A stretch of 64,000 bases of DNA from positions 85,746,033-85,810,032 of the forward strand of contig NC_044550.1 in the NCBI RefSeq assembly GCF_007565055.1. The letters are read 5' to 3'. The notes beneath the pieces were generated by a model. The model was given only the letters and a program-made list of their open reading frames with translations, was not told the origin of the DNA and did not search any database. The DNA comes from Rhinopithecus roxellana. Its lineage: Eukaryota; Chordata; Mammalia; Primates; Cercopithecidae. Shown in pieces: positions 43,022 to 54,942 of the stretch (position 1 is the stretch's first letter; every line of letters begins with the position of its first letter). The position numbers were made by a program, and so were the translations under genes.

Positions 43022-43275
43022 TTGTTCCACCTATGCAGCCGCCAATGTGGATTTAATCCTGCAGGGTTCGTGCCTTGGGGAAGAGGAGATCAAAGAAAGC
43101 CCACACCCAGGTCTCCCACCACGAGGGCCATCGCCATGGTTTCCACCGTGAGCCCGAAGGAGACCCGCCCTCTGCTTCCTTGCTGTTTCAATTGCATCAC
43201 CTGAAAGACACAGGGCCAAATCATAGCCACACTCTCACTACTCATGCTTTTCTAAAATCACAATAAATGCAGACA
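43022..43275 (+). other. CpG-richer patch with overlapping small frames; possible unrecognised exon or retrocopy
   Basis: Seven CpGs lie within about 150 bp (GCCGCC, TTCGTG, CACGAG, ATCGCC, ACCGTG, CCCGAA, ACCCGCC), unusual for this window. The 63-codon plus frame 43075-43266 (MGKRRSKKAHTQ..., His-rich) ends just before AATAAA at 43263-43268. Two other frames overlap it, one on each strand, so coding potential is ambiguous. I find no domain and no splice pair. It could be a small lncRNA exon, an old processed copy, or unmethylated regulatory DNA. Confidence 0.3.
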
Positions 43276-43465
43276 GCTCTAACCACATAACACGCTCCAA
43301 CATTTCCTGGCCTGCCATGGACCACGTTCCTTCACAGCGGGACTTATGATCTGCTAAGAGACCACTGCAGATTTCTGCCATTTCCTCATGGTCAAAGCCA
43401 GAATTTCACAGGAACCTAGAGAATCACACTGACTTTGTCCTTGATCTATTTCTGTCTGAAGGGAC

Positions 43466-43920
43466 TGTATTCATTTTCTAGGGCTGTCATAACAAAGCAC
43501 CACAAACTGGTGGATGGCTGAAGACAGCATAAATTTATTGTCTCCTAGTTCTGGAAGTGAGAAGTCCAAGATCAAGGTATTGGTGGAGCTGTTTCTTCTG
43601 AGGCCTGAGACCTGTGAGGGAGAAATCAGTCTGTTCCATCCACCTTTCTCAGCTTTGGGGGATTGCTAGAATCTCTGGCCTCTGGCTCCTGTTTCATCAT
43701 CTTGGTCTCTATCTCCAGTTCACATGGCCTCCTCCCTGTGCTTGCGTCTGTGTCCAAATTTTTGCTTGTTACAAGGACACCAGTTATATTGGATTAGGGG
43801 CCCGCCTTATTCACTTACTACCTCTGCAACAACTCTATTTTCAAATAAGGTCACATTCTCAATTATGGATGGTTAGGATTTCAACAGATAAGCTTTAGGA
43901 ACATAATTCAATGCATAACA
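43466..43920 (-). mobile_element. MLT1-type MaLR LTR
   Basis: Plus-strand text is antisense MLT1: TGTATTCATTTTCTAGGGCT, 'CATAACAAAGCACCACAAAC', 'ATTGTCTCCTAGTTCTGGAA', 'CAAGGACACCAGTTATATTG', 'TTTTCAAATAAGGTCACATT', ending AATTCAATGCATAACA. Probable 5-bp TSD with one mismatch: GGGAC at 43461-43465 and GGGAT at 43921-43925. Frames inside are not genes. Confidence 0.93.
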
Positions 43921-44869
43921 GGGATAAAGTTTTTGAAATACCTTGATTTAAATTGAGTGTTCAATACAAGCATGGTTGTGGGCATTCTCGACATTGCTTA
44001 AAGATGTAAATTAGGAATGATCCCTGTCTACTTAGAATTTACCTCTTAGTTACAACTCAACCCTTTAGCTGAATTGAACAGATATGGAAAAAATTGTCAG
44101 GTAGATGGAAGGAATCTGATCAAAATTAATAGTAGATATTCAACTTTTTTTTTTAAGTCAGAGAAAAATCTTTGAGATCTTACATAGGAGCCCAATATAG
44201 AAAACAAAGAAAACATATTTGCTCTGTTTCAGATAAGATAGAGGATTTAGAGTTCCTTCTACCCACCTATTTATTTTTATAGCAGCCATGGAGGCTTCAT
44301 GGGAGAAACATAATTCAATAGGACTCCAGAGAATAGTTTGGAAAAGCAGAGGTGAGGAGAGGGAAAATGAGCATACAGTATGTGAGGATAAGTTTGGAGG
44401 TAGGGATATGTAAGAGGTCTTTAGAATCTAAAGGGCTGGGCTTTTTGGAGAACAGTGGAAGCAAATATAGAAAGGCAGATCAGGGTCCTCGGATGGAGAA
44501 TTCCCATCATGGCTTGACTGAGTTCAGATCCTTGAGATATATGTCAGGGGATCAGAAGCTTTGCTGGCTTCCAGTGATCTACATATACCTCAAGTCCTCT
44601 TATTTTCTTGCCTGTACCTCATTCTCATTTTGATGGTTTCCACTCCCTAGATTCCCTTTTTCTTAAAAAGGCAAACATTTAAGCAATTTGAGGTTTGGGA
44701 TGGGGTTTTACAGATTTGTCTCTGCACTTTGGTGCTTTACTATGCAGTGTAATTTGAAAAAAATAATTACTAACAAATTCATGTGTATAATGTAGAATTA
44801 TGGATTTGACCAGGATCAGATAAAATTATGGAAAGGACTGTCTCAGAACCTGAGATATAACATTGTATT
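43921..44869. other. No feature recognised
   Basis: Unassigned sequence; a 93-codon frame (44352-44633) has no domain. Confidence 0.45.
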
Positions 44870-45020
44870 TTATCTCTACAGGTTTCTGAGAAAGAGATAT
44901 TGCTATTTCTAATTTACAGATAAATTTTGAAGTTCAGGTAAAGTAATATACCTAAGATCACAGCTAATAAGTGTAAGAGTGGAAATCTGAACCTAGATCT
45001 GCTTGACAATAAAGTCTATG
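44870..45020 (-). mobile_element. MIR SINE fragment
   Basis: 'TCTAATTTACAGATAAATTT', 'AGGTAAAGTAATATACCTAA', 'GATCACAGCTAATAAGTGTA', 'TGAACCTAGATCTGCTTGAC' are antisense MIR. Confidence 0.78.
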
Positions 45021-46389
45021 TTTTTCCCCCCCAATATTATTATCCTGGAGAACAGAAAATATGGAAATCTAACAGTACCAACACAAAGTAAAAGCCTGTG
45101 GTCAAATCCTAGGTCAGAAATGATAAAAGGTAGCAACAATAGAAAGTCTGGGATCTGGGAAACCCTGAATCCAGGCCATTCAATATGGATTGGACTTTCC
45201 TTAAAGACCATGACCCAATTACATCTTTATTTAAACTTGGCCTTCCATTATCACTGTTGACCCAAGAGAAGAATTTTACTACTCGGAAATGCACATTGAG
45301 TAAGTGAGAGTGACGTCTCCATTGTCTCCAGCAATCCCATGATATGGAGTGGTCCTCATGTGTTTTCATCCTTGTTTGTCTGTTGCTGCTCCCTACGTTC
45401 TTGTCTCATCCATACGAATCTCATAAGAGATACTGTGTTTTCTTTCAGTTATGTGCACATTATTTTTGATATGCATATATAGTCCACATGTTATATAGCA
45501 CAAAGTGATTTAGCAGAAATGCAGGCCAACTGCTGCCTCTAGCATGATACTCAATGGTGGTAGCAGGAAGTGGGTCCTGAATTATGCAATGAGCTTTGAA
45601 CAAGAGTTACTTTTTCCTTCTAAAGGATGCTCAAAATGTCTTTCCATTGTCAAAATTTGCCAAACATTGGCCTAACAAGGAGAATGCTATAGAAACTGAA
45701 CATAGAAAAGTCAGGTATGAGAAAACCACCATATCACATGCTATTTACATTGAATAGAAGACAGGTAACTAGTATTTTACAAAGCACACTAGAAACGTCT
45801 GCCACAGAACTCAGCTGATCCATTCTCACCAATCATAGACCCTACATGGAGCAAACACGTAAGCAAGAAACAGACGCTCAGCGAAAACATTGAGATATAA
45901 AGAAAAGTAAATATACACATGCCATTCTAAAATAAAGGAAGAAAAAATGGAGAAATTGCTTTAAAAGAGCTGTAACTGTTGTACAGTTTCATTCAGACAG
46001 GCTCCAAAGCTGATAGGCAGAGCACTTTGCTGAACCTGTGAAGTCTGAACTGGGAATCTGGCCACAACAGGGAAATTGAATCATGGATATACTTAGTTTG
46101 GGTTTAGTGAAATTTATTTCTGTAATTCACTGTCATTTCCATGAGTATTTATGTTATTGCTGTCTGTCCTGGTGTAGGGAAAGCCTCTATTCAGAAATGC
46201 AGTGACCTGCTCTGTGCTGACCCACGCAGCACTATGACACAGAGGCACAGGTGTATCAGGATATAAATACATTCTCTAATGGTGAAAACGTGGAGCCTGT
46301 AGTGGAGGAGAAATAAAGTGTTAAATGTAACAAGTCGGGAGAGTGAGCCAAAGAAAATGTTTTCGTATTTTATGGTTTATATAAGAAGC
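45021..46389. other. No feature recognised
   Basis: About 1.4 kb of unassigned sequence, repeat-poor by eye. Confidence 0.45.
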
Positions 46390-46904
46390 AACCTGCATGA
46401 CCCCACATTCCCACTTATGGGTATATATCAAAAATTAAATTGAAAGCAGGGTCTCAAAGAAATATTTGCACACCCATGTTCATAATAGCATTATTCACAA
46501 TCATCGCCAACGGGTGGAAGCAACCTGGGTGTTCATGGACAAACAAATGGAGGTACAAAATGTGTTATATATACAATGGAAGAGTATTCAGCCTTAAAAA
46601 GGAAGGAAATTCTGACACATGTTACAGCAGAAATGAACATTGAAGACATCATGTTAAGTGAAATAAGCCAGTCACAAATGGACAAATGCTATGTGATTCC
46701 ACTTCTGTGAGGCATTTAGCAGTCAAATTCAAAGAAACAGAAAGGATGGAGACTACAAAGGGCCAGGGAAAGGGAAAAAGTAGGAGTTGTTTAGTGGGTG
46801 GAGAGTTTCAGATCTGCAAGATGAAAAAGTCCTGGCCATCTCTTTCACAACAGTGTGAATATGTTGAACACTAGCAAACTGTACGCTTAAAAATGGTACA
46901 CTTC
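46390..46904 (+). mobile_element. L1M 3' region, first part (split by Alu)
   Basis: Sense L1M: 'ATTCCCACTTATGGGTATAT', 'GTTCATAATAGCATTATTCA', 'GGTGTTCATGGACAAACAAA', 'GAAGAGTATTCAGCCTTAAA', 'AGTGAAATAAGCCAGTCACA', 'GATGAAAAAGTCCTGGCCAT', 'CTTAAAAATGGTACACTTCA'. It covers the end of ORF2 and the 3' UTR. Confidence 0.92.
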
Positions 46905-46916
46905 AGATGGTAAATT

Positions 46917-47223
46917 AGCCGGGCATATTGGCCCAAGCCTATATTCCTAGCACTTTGGGAGGCCTAGGTGGACAGATCACCTGAGGTCAAGGATTCAAGA
47001 CCAGCCTGGCCAACATGGCAAAACCCCATCTCTATTAAAAATACAAAAATTAGCCAGGCATGGTAGTGCATGCCTGTAATCCCAGCTACTCGGGAGGCTA
47101 AGGCAGGAGAATTACTTGAATCCAGGAGGCGAAGGTTGCAGTGAGCCGAGATTGCGCCGCCATACTCCACATACTCCAGGCTGGGCCATAGACTCTATCT
47201 CAAAAAAAAAAAAAAAAAAAAAA
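46917..47223 (+). mobile_element. AluS-type SINE inside L1, with TSD
   Basis: From AGCCGGGCATATTGG through 'GGTCAAGGATTCAAGACCAG', 'CGAAGGTTGCAGTGAGCCGA', to a ~25-A tail. TSD of 12 bp with one mismatch: AGATGGTAAATT at 46905-46916 and AGATGATAAATT at 47224-47235. An 11-bp segment near its end (ATACTCCAC/ATACTCCAG, 47162-47178) is duplicated. Confidence 0.93.
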
Positions 47224-47265
47224 AGATGATAAATTTTGTGTTATGTGTTTTTTACCACAATAAAA
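47224..47265 (+). mobile_element. L1M 3' end, second part
   Basis: 'AAATTTTGTGTTATGTGTTT' and 'TTTACCACAATAAAAAGG' complete the L1M 3' end and its AATAAA signal. Confidence 0.9.
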
Positions 47266-48687
47266 AGGCAGGGAGAATAAAAATAGAATGTTTACCAAAT
47301 TTGATAATAACACAAAAACACACATGACAATACCAATAATAACTTGTGAAGCTGAAAGAAACTTTCTAAAATATCATTAATTAAAACAAACAAATCTTGG
47401 TCTATCATGCCAGGGGCAATGCTGAATTATTTTTCTATTCTCTCAATAAAAATTATAAAATTGTTGTCCTAAGGAACGGTGAGTTAAGAGGAAGCAGCCA
47501 AAATTTATAGTTAAAAAAAGAATTATAGAACTGTGTCAATTAATAAAAACATTGTTATTTTTCTGGATTTTGTGATGCTCATCTTATTTTTCTGTCTTTA
47601 AAAACATTTTTATATTAGCTTTTCCATTTCTAAATAAGTAATCATTTTGCACCGAATTTTACATTCATGATTTTACATTCTTTTTCTTAAAGAAAGTCTT
47701 CCTAGGATAAACTTCAAACCCTGCGAAACATGGATTTTTTTTTCCTGAATTTGAGCAATAAATATAATAGCTGATGATGTTCAAGATATCAGAAAAATAG
47801 ACTTTTAAATATGGTTCTTGTAAATCTTAATACCATCAGAAGCAACATCAGGGAAAGGATTCTCTGAATTGCCAATCCAGCCTCACTCTTTCAGAAGTCT
47901 GTCTTAGATTTTAAGAATATATAAATTTGGGCCTAAGTACTTTTCAGGAATCTGTTAGTTCTGATGCAGTTTCTCTCAATCTGGATATGGAAATATGGAC
48001 AAACACACAATGCTGAAAAGTAGAAGTAAAAAAGGTCATTCTATTACCATAATTTATGAAGAATCACCACGAATTATGAGGCCATTAAAGTTTCCACTCT
48101 GGGTAGTAGTCTATACACGGTTTTCTTTCTCTAACAGATCTCATTTGGGGGTCTCAAACAAGACTGAATTATTTCAGTCCTATTCATGTTGAGCTTTGGC
48201 TGCGAATTCCTGTGTCTGTTCCAAACATTAAAATGGGCAACACAGGTGTCTTTGTAGCAGTTTGCTAAGGCACCATTCCGCATTTCCTCTCACCATCAGC
48301 AGCTCTTTCTATACACATTTTAGAATGAAAAAGCAAAGTAAAGATAGCACAAAATAGGCTGTTATAAAAAGAGAATGGGAGTGACCTATTATGTCATGAA
48401 GGCAAAAAGCTGTAAATAGAGGAAGATCTGGAAAAGCCCTTATAGGAAGACAAATTGCAAATTAGATTATTTCACGCATTTCATTTACTCCAAAAGAGTG
48501 AGGATTAGGGATTCAAAGACCCGCATATAGAAGATGCAGGAATGGAGCTAGAAGTTGTATACATAATCTTGCTCTCTAGATGAGTATATGAGACCGGGAA
48601 TCTACCCATCAAAAAATGGATAGTAAATGGAGCTGGGGAAATTTAGAGAACGAATGAATCATGAAGAAAAAAACATTAAAACAAAAT
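47266..48687. other. No feature recognised
   Basis: About 1.4 kb of AT-rich unassigned sequence. Confidence 0.45.
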
Positions 48688-48830
48688 TAGCCGGGCACAG
48701 TGGTGTGTGCCTGTGAGTCCCAACTACTCAGAAGGCTGAAGTGGGAGAATTGTTTGAGCCCAGGGGTTTGAAAATAGCTTGGGCAACATAGAAAGACTCT
48801 GTCTCTAAACATTAACAAAAAAAAAAATTA
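48688..48830 (+). mobile_element. FLAM (free left Alu monomer)
   Basis: A single Alu-like monomer: GCCGGGCACAGTGGTGTGTG, 'GAAGGCTGAAGTGGGAGAAT', 'TTTGAGCCCAGGGGTTTGAA', 'CTTGGGCAACATAGAAAGAC', TCTGTCTC and an A-rich tail at ~143 bp. No second monomer follows, as expected for the fossil FLAM family. Similar ACATTAAAACAAAATTA and ACATTAACAAAA texts flank it but the TSD is not clean. Confidence 0.8.
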
Positions 48831-48849
48831 AGAGTGGAATACCCTCTTG

Positions 48850-49420
48850 AAGATTTATTAGAAGAATAGACCCCAGAAAGTGAATTACTGCAGAGAACAG
48901 AAGAAAATTTTAATAAAAACACCCAATCTACACAATTTACAAGAAGATAAAATTTTTATGAAACAAGAGCAAAAACTATCCAGAAAAGTAGTACTATAAA
49001 GATAAATATTGGAGGTGGGATTAATTTTTTTTAAAGAACACCAATAACTAATAATGTAATGACAGAATTAAAATATGCCAGAAAAGGGAGGAATTAGCAT
49101 TATGGAAAACCAAATGAGTAATGTCAAGGGTAAATGTGATAAGTGGTCCCAGAGTGCAGAGACATAGGACAAAAACATGACAGCAAAGAGAGAGAACAGT
49201 TAGTGAAGACCGAAAACAAGTATCTAACATAAAAACTACACGTGAACCTAGAGGAAAATGCTGAACAATTGGAACAGACGCAGTAAACAAAGACAAATTG
49301 AAAAATAGTGTCTGGACTGAAAAAAAAAGAAAGACCTGAGCATGTGGATTGATAAAGGTCAACATGTTCTAGATAAAATTATGAAAAGAACTTACGCCAA
49401 GCTATCTCTTGGTTAATCTT
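48850..49420 (+). mobile_element. Possible HAL1/L1M fragment
   Basis: A-rich sense text with 'CTGAGCATGTGGATTGATAA' followed by 'AGGTCAACATGTTCTAGATA' and 'AAATTATGAAAAGAACTTAC' resembles the HAL1/L1M stretch before its 3' end. Weak; ends undetermined. Confidence 0.35.
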
Positions 49421-50342
49421 TTGAATAATCAGTGACATCAGTCAGTATCTCTACACAAAAGACATGAAGACTCAAATGAGGATAATCTGAGGAGAGTTTG
49501 TTTACAGAGAGATTTATTGCAAAGGGGTGAACGGGATGTTAATAGAACTGCAAGAGATAAGGCCAAAACCCAGGGCTGGCAGCAGCAGGCTGCCACCCAC
49601 TGTAGATCCAAGGGGAAGACAGGTTATCCCATCCAACATGTAACAATGGTACATAGAGCAGGCCACCTTGAGATGATCAGCGACTTTCTGTCAAGGAACA
49701 TACCAACTTTAGGCAACCTCACAGAGGAAAAAGCGTACTAATTTTGTAGTAAAAAATTACTCTCCTTTCTCTTCCAAGATTTGGCCCCATAGTCCAAATC
49801 TAACAGAAAGCCACAGGGCATGGGATCTCAATGGTACAAGTCACTCAGGTCAGCCTCTCAGGGCAGAAAACAGGATAGAGAAGGGACACCAAGGGACAGA
49901 TGGAAGATACTTGGCACAGAATTGCAAACAAAACACATAATAAACCCAACGTGCAAACATTTGACAATAGAAGGAATAAAATAAATGAAGAAGAAAAAAA
50001 TAATCAGACTTAATAAGTACATTAACATAAATGATTATCAATATAATTTTAAAAAATGCATAAGCCTTAATAGAAAATATGTATAATGTCAAATGATTTG
50101 AATTCTAATAGCCCCCATTTCAAGCTAAAGATTAGAGCAGGATAAGATGGGTAAAATAATATCTGTTCTCAAAAGGTATAAAAGAAAGATAAAAGACATT
50201 ATTTCATTTCATCCCAATAGTTAGAAAAAGTTGTATTTGTGTGTTTGAGACACATAAAGAGTAATACAAATAGATACAAAGTATATTTTTCAAATGACAG
50301 GAGAAAAATAAAATTGCATATAGCAAAAGGTAGAGATTTTTG
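49421..50342. other. No feature recognised
   Basis: Unassigned sequence; partly A-rich and may hold unrecognised LINE relics. Confidence 0.4.
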
Positions 50343-50358
50343 AAAAGGTAAAATAAGA

Positions 50359-50644
50359 GGCCGGGAGTGGTGGCTCACACCTGTAATCCCAGCGCTTTGG
50401 GAGGCTGAGGTGGGTGAATCACCTGAGGTTGGGAGTTTGAGACCAGCCTGACCAACATGGAGAAACCCTGTCTCTATTAAAAATACAAAATTAGTCAGGC
50501 GTGGTGGCACATGCCTGTAAACCCAGCTACTCAGGAGGCTGAGGCAGGAGAATTGCTTGAACCCAGGAAGCAGAGGTTGTAGTGAGCCAAGATGGTGCCA
50601 TTGCACTCCAGCCTGGGCAAGAAGAGTGAAACTCCATCTCAAAA
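50359..50644 (+). mobile_element. AluS-type SINE with long perfect TSD
   Basis: From GGCCGGGAGTGGTGGCTCAC to AAACTCCATCTC. Carries S-type 'AATCACCTGAGGTTGGGAGT' and 'GACCAGCCTGACCAACATGG'. Flanked by an exact 16-bp TSD AAAAGGTAAAATAAGA at 50343-50358 and 50645-50660. Confidence 0.96.
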
Positions 50645-50831
50645 AAAAGGTAAAATAAGAAAACTAAAGTAACCCTAAAAATATTTTCAATACTAAATTA
50701 CTGTATATGTTCTAATCTGCATAGTAAAAGCTGAAAACACTCAGAATCTGTTAAAAATATTAATAGTATGCTGCTTTAACAAATTAAAATAAAAAATAAA
50801 TATAAATTGTATTATTTACTATGACTTATAA

Positions 50832-50969
50832 TAATGGTTTTCAAATGTTTTAATGTCAGGATCTCTTTTTACCTCTTAAAAATTATTGAAGATGCCAAAG
50901 AGCTTTTATTTATGTGGATTGTATCTATGGATATGAATTGTGTTACACATTAAAACTAAATTTTTCTTT
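50832..50969. mobile_element. hAT-Charlie-like DNA transposon, left part
   Basis: Starts with a decayed hAT terminus TAATGGTTTTCAAA and continues 'ATTATTGAAGATGCCAAAGA', 'GCTTTTATTTATGTGGATTG', 'TATCTATGGATATGAATTGT', 'ACACATTAAAACTAAATTTT'. The consensus continues at 52086 after the L1. Confidence 0.65.
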
Positions 50970-52085
50970 TGGTCCGGTTGATAGATCTGAATACAGTAAA
51001 ATTCACCCTTTATGTATAAAATTGTGTGAATTTTGGCAAATCTATACCGTTGTGCAAATGTCACCACAGTGAAAATACAGAATGTTTCTGTGTTCCTTTG
51101 AGATCAATTGTCTCTCTCCACTTCTAGCCCTGTTTTGTGGCTATGTAGTTTTGTGTTTTCCAAATATTATATAAATAAATCATACTTTATGTAGGCTATG
51201 AAATCTGACTTATTTCACTTAGCATAATGCTTTTGAGATTCATCTATGTCGTTACAAGCTCTTTGGTTCAGTAGTTTGGTTCCTTCTATTGTGGAGCAGT
51301 ACTCAGTTGTATATAGCTGCACCATGATTTTTTTATCCATTCACTGGTCAGTGGATATCTGGAGTTTTCCAGTTTTTGGTTATTACAAATAAACCTACTA
51401 TGAGCATTTGTGTCCAGGGTTTTGTGGGACATACGTTTTCATTTCTGTGGGTAAAGAACCAGGAGTGGGATTGTTGTGTCATATGGTAAGTGTATGCTTA
51501 ACTTTATAAGAAATTTTATAAGAAGCAATTCCAAAGTGATTGAACAATTTTGCATTTTCACCAGCAATGTATGAGAATTCCACTGAGTTAGCATTAGCAT
51601 TCTCATAGCACTTGATATTTTCAGTTTAAAAATGTATTTCATCTATTCTAATAGATGTGTAGTATTATCTTACTGTGGTTTTAATTTGTATTTCCCTAAA
51701 GACTAATGATGTTGAGCATATTTTTATGTGCTTATTTTCTGTATCTCTTCTTTGGTGATATATTATGTCTATTCAAATATTTTGCCCATTGGTTGTTTGT
51801 TTTCTTACTATTAAATCTCGATAGTTCTTTATATCTTCTGGATACCAGTCTTTTATTAGATATAAGTTTTGTAAATATTTTCTACTACTCTGTGGCTTGT
51901 TGTTTCTTTCTTTTTTTTCTTTTAGCAGTATCTTTCAGAGAAGTTTTAAAATTTTGATGAAGTCCAGGTTATCAATTTTTTATTTTATGGTTCATGATTT
52001 TGTATTCTACTTAAGAAATCTTTGCCTAACCCAAGGTCACAAGGACTTTTTCCTATGTTTTCTTCTAAAAGTTTTATAAAATCTG
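50970..52085 (-). mobile_element. L1 LINE (old), antisense, 1.1 kb, inserted in a hAT element
   Basis: Antisense L1M: 'ACTTAGCATAATGCTTTTGA', 'TTTATCCATTCACTGGTCAG', 'GTGTCATATGGTAAGTGTAT', 'TTCACCAGCAATGTATGAGA', 'TTTTGCCCATTGGTTGTTTG', 'AAGAAATCTTTGCCTAACCC'. Covers the end of ORF2 and the 3' UTR; frames inside are not genes. Confidence 0.93.
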
Positions 52086-52345
52086 AGAAATTTTTAAAAC
52101 AGAAAAAAAAATACTCAAGCACACATTCTGTAAGCCATCAGTGTTGATGTCATCACGTGTCATGAAGATTGGAAAGTCCTTTGCTTTTATTTTCTGAGGA
52201 GTGAAAGTCCTTACACGCCTCCGAAAATGAGAATAAATAAGGCAAATAATATCTTAGAATTATTCTGACTATATTGACCTTATGAGCTTTCAAAAAGGGT
52301 TTCAGAGACTCCGAGGAGTTCCTAGACTACATTTGAGAATCATAG
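52086..52345. mobile_element. hAT-Charlie-like DNA transposon, right part
   Basis: Resumes with CTGAGAAATTTTTAAAACAG, then 'GTTGATGTCATCACGTGTCA', 'AGGCAAATAATATCTTAGAA', 'GGTTTCAGAGACTCCGAGGA' and ends with the inverted terminus TTTGAGAATCATAG. Candidate 8-bp TSD: ACTTATAA (50824-50831) and ATCTAAAA (52346-52353), only 5/8 identical. Confidence 0.7.
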
Positions 52346-52849
52346 ATCTAAAATGTAAAGACAATGACACAGAAATTATGAGTGGTAGCATTACATTTCA
52401 AATGAAGTAAAATTAAGAGCAATACATTAAAGATGGCAAAAGTACTTTCATATTAATAAACTTTCCTTCACCCAATGAAATTATAATAGCTGTAAGTTTT
52501 ACATATGAAATAGTACAGTTTCTGAATATATTTTGGAAGTCTAGAAATACATGGGTAAACTAAAGTCATTGCAATTGTATTTCAAGATCTTATTCTACCT
52601 CTTTATTTCTTTAGGAGATAAAAAGGTCAATAATATAGACATAAAATTTTCAGGCTTTTAAAGAGAAGGCATTATTTAGACTATGTGAAGTTTTATGTCC
52701 TGTACACAAAATTACAACTTTTTAAAAAAGCATTTATTGAACATTTAGAAACAATGCTATGTTAGATTTCAGTGTAGAAATTGGTACAGGTTCATTCATT
52801 TATTCTTTGAATAAATGCAATAAAATTAGAAATTAGCCATATAAATTGG
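52346..52849. other. No feature recognised
   Basis: AT-rich unassigned sequence. Confidence 0.45.
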
Positions 52850-54107
52850 ATGAATAAACAAAATAAAAATTACAGGACATTCTTCTAAATAATTCTTAAA
52901 TCATAAAATATTCAAATGCCGTATTGATAAACAATAGAATATAACAAATAAGAGAATATTGTATGCCAAAATTTATAAAATGCTGCCAAAATCTTACTCA
53001 AAGGCAAACTCAGAGCCTTAACTATTAATTAACTAGTAAAGAGGACAATGAAATAAATTGTGCAGCATTCAAAAAAGAAAATAATAACAATAGATAAGCT
53101 TAAGTAGTGATAATTGAATAATAATAATGGTAAAGTCATAGAAAGGAAATATAACTCTGAAACATCTAATGAAGAAAAAGGGGAGAAAATGCAAATAAAA
53201 TATTGTAAATAAAAGTGAAATATCAAGAAATTATGAAGACATTTTTAAAAAATATTAAGCATATAACATTTTTCCTATTAATTTGACAGTCTTAATGAGG
53301 TAGGTCATTTTTTGAGAAAAGAATTTCCAAAAGTACATATGAAGGATAGAGAATCAAAATATATCAATAACCATAAAAGAAATTAAAAAATAAATAAAGG
53401 CATTATCACCAAAAATTACTGAGACTAGTAGATTTCATAGGAGCATTCTTTCAAACTTTCAGAAAAAAAAAAATATATGCTTTACATTTAAGTCACCTTA
53501 GAGAACCAGAAAATACAAATTAATTTGGTGAAGCTAGCATAAAACATGTGCCAAGCACAGAAGAAAAAGAAAACTATGTTTCTTTTCAAATTGTTAAATG
53601 GAACACTTGACTATCCTGTGAGAGGTTAATAGTTATTCTATACAGACAGCATTGTGTATATTTAGCAAAATATATTTAATAAACCAGTGGTGAAACAAAT
53701 CTTAACAGAGGTCATTAGCACAGGATATCCTAGAATCTAGAATATGCTAATATACATTATAAATCTCTATAATTTATGTGACCATGAGAACCTCTCCTTT
53801 ATTTTTTTCTTTGCCCTGCTCTATATACCTATTAAATACGCACAATGTTTGTCCCTTAAGTGTTCCAGGCCTTGATATGTTCTAGTGTTCTCAGCTGCTA
53901 TAGAGACTGTCAGAGACCAATATTCCTAACTAACATAGGTGTTGAGATCCTACATGAAGGAGATCAAACTGACACCGGCAGAGTGTTCACAGAATCATCT
54001 TGTAGATTTTATTCTAAGAATGCAAGGTTGGTTTGCTATTGTGAAACAATATACATATTTTAGTAGGTTAGATTTAAAATATTATAATTTAAGCTGATGG
54101 CAAAATG
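52850..54107 (+). mobile_element. Old L1 ORF2 fragment, sense, decayed
   Basis: A-rich sense L1 text: 'GAGAATATTGTATGCCAAAA', 'CTCAAAGGCAAACTCAGAGC', 'GGGGAGAAAATGCAAATAAA', then 'AGACCAATATTCCTAACTAA' and 'ATTCTAAGAATGCAAGGTTG' in the order of L1 ORF2 reverse transcriptase. Many stops and indels; not coding. Interrupted at its 3' side by the THE1 element. Confidence 0.65.
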
Positions 54108-54112
54108 AGCTC

Positions 54113-54467
54113 TGTATTAATCTGTTTTCATGCTGCTGGTAAAGAAATACCTGAGACTGGGAAGAAAAAGAGATTTAATTGGACTTAAACCTCCCTTCCA
54201 CATGGCTGGAGGGGCCTCAGAATCATGGCAGGAGGCAAAAGGCACTTCTTACTTGGCAGCAGCAAGAAAAAATGAGGAAGATGCAAAAGCGGACACCCCC
54301 AATGAAACCATCAGATCCCATGAGACTTACTACCACAAGAACAGCATGGGGAAACCACCTCAATGATTCAACTTATTTCTCACTGGGTCCCTCCCACAAC
54401 ATGTGGGAATTATGGGAGTACGATTCAAGAGGAGGTTTGGGGGTGAGGACACAGCCAAACCATATCA
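54113..54467 (-). repeat. 3' LTR of the THE1 element
   Basis: TGTATTAATCTG to ACCATATCA on the plus strand, 355 bp. Shares with the other LTR the GACTGGGAAGAAAAAGAG variant and the AATGAGGAAGATGCAAAAGC block. By eye the two LTRs differ at roughly 10-15% of positions, consistent with a mid-primate-age insertion. Confidence 0.97.
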
Positions 54468-54942
54468 TTCCATCCCTGGACCCTCCAAATCTCATGTCCT
54501 CACATTTCAAAACCAATCATGCCTTCCCAATAGGTCCTGCAAGTCTTAACTCCTTTCAGCATTAACTCAAAAGTCCACAGTCCAAAGTCTCATCTGAGAC
54601 ATGGTAAGTCCCTTCTTCCTATGAGCCCATAAAGTCAAAAACAAGTTAGTTACTTCCTGGATACAATGGGGGTACAGGCATTGGGTAAATACACCCATGC
54701 CAAATGGGATAAATTGGCCAAAACAAAGGGGCTACAAGTCCCATACAAGTCCAAAATCCAGCAGGGTGGTCAAATCTTGAAGCTCCAAAATTATCTCCTT
54801 TGACACCATGTCTCGCATCTGAGTCACGCTGATGCAAGAAGTGGATTCCCATGGTCTTGGGAAGCTCTGCCCCTGTGGCTTTGCAGGGTACAGCCTCCCT
54901 CCTGGCTGCTTTCATAGGCTGGCATTGAGTGTCTGTGGCTTT

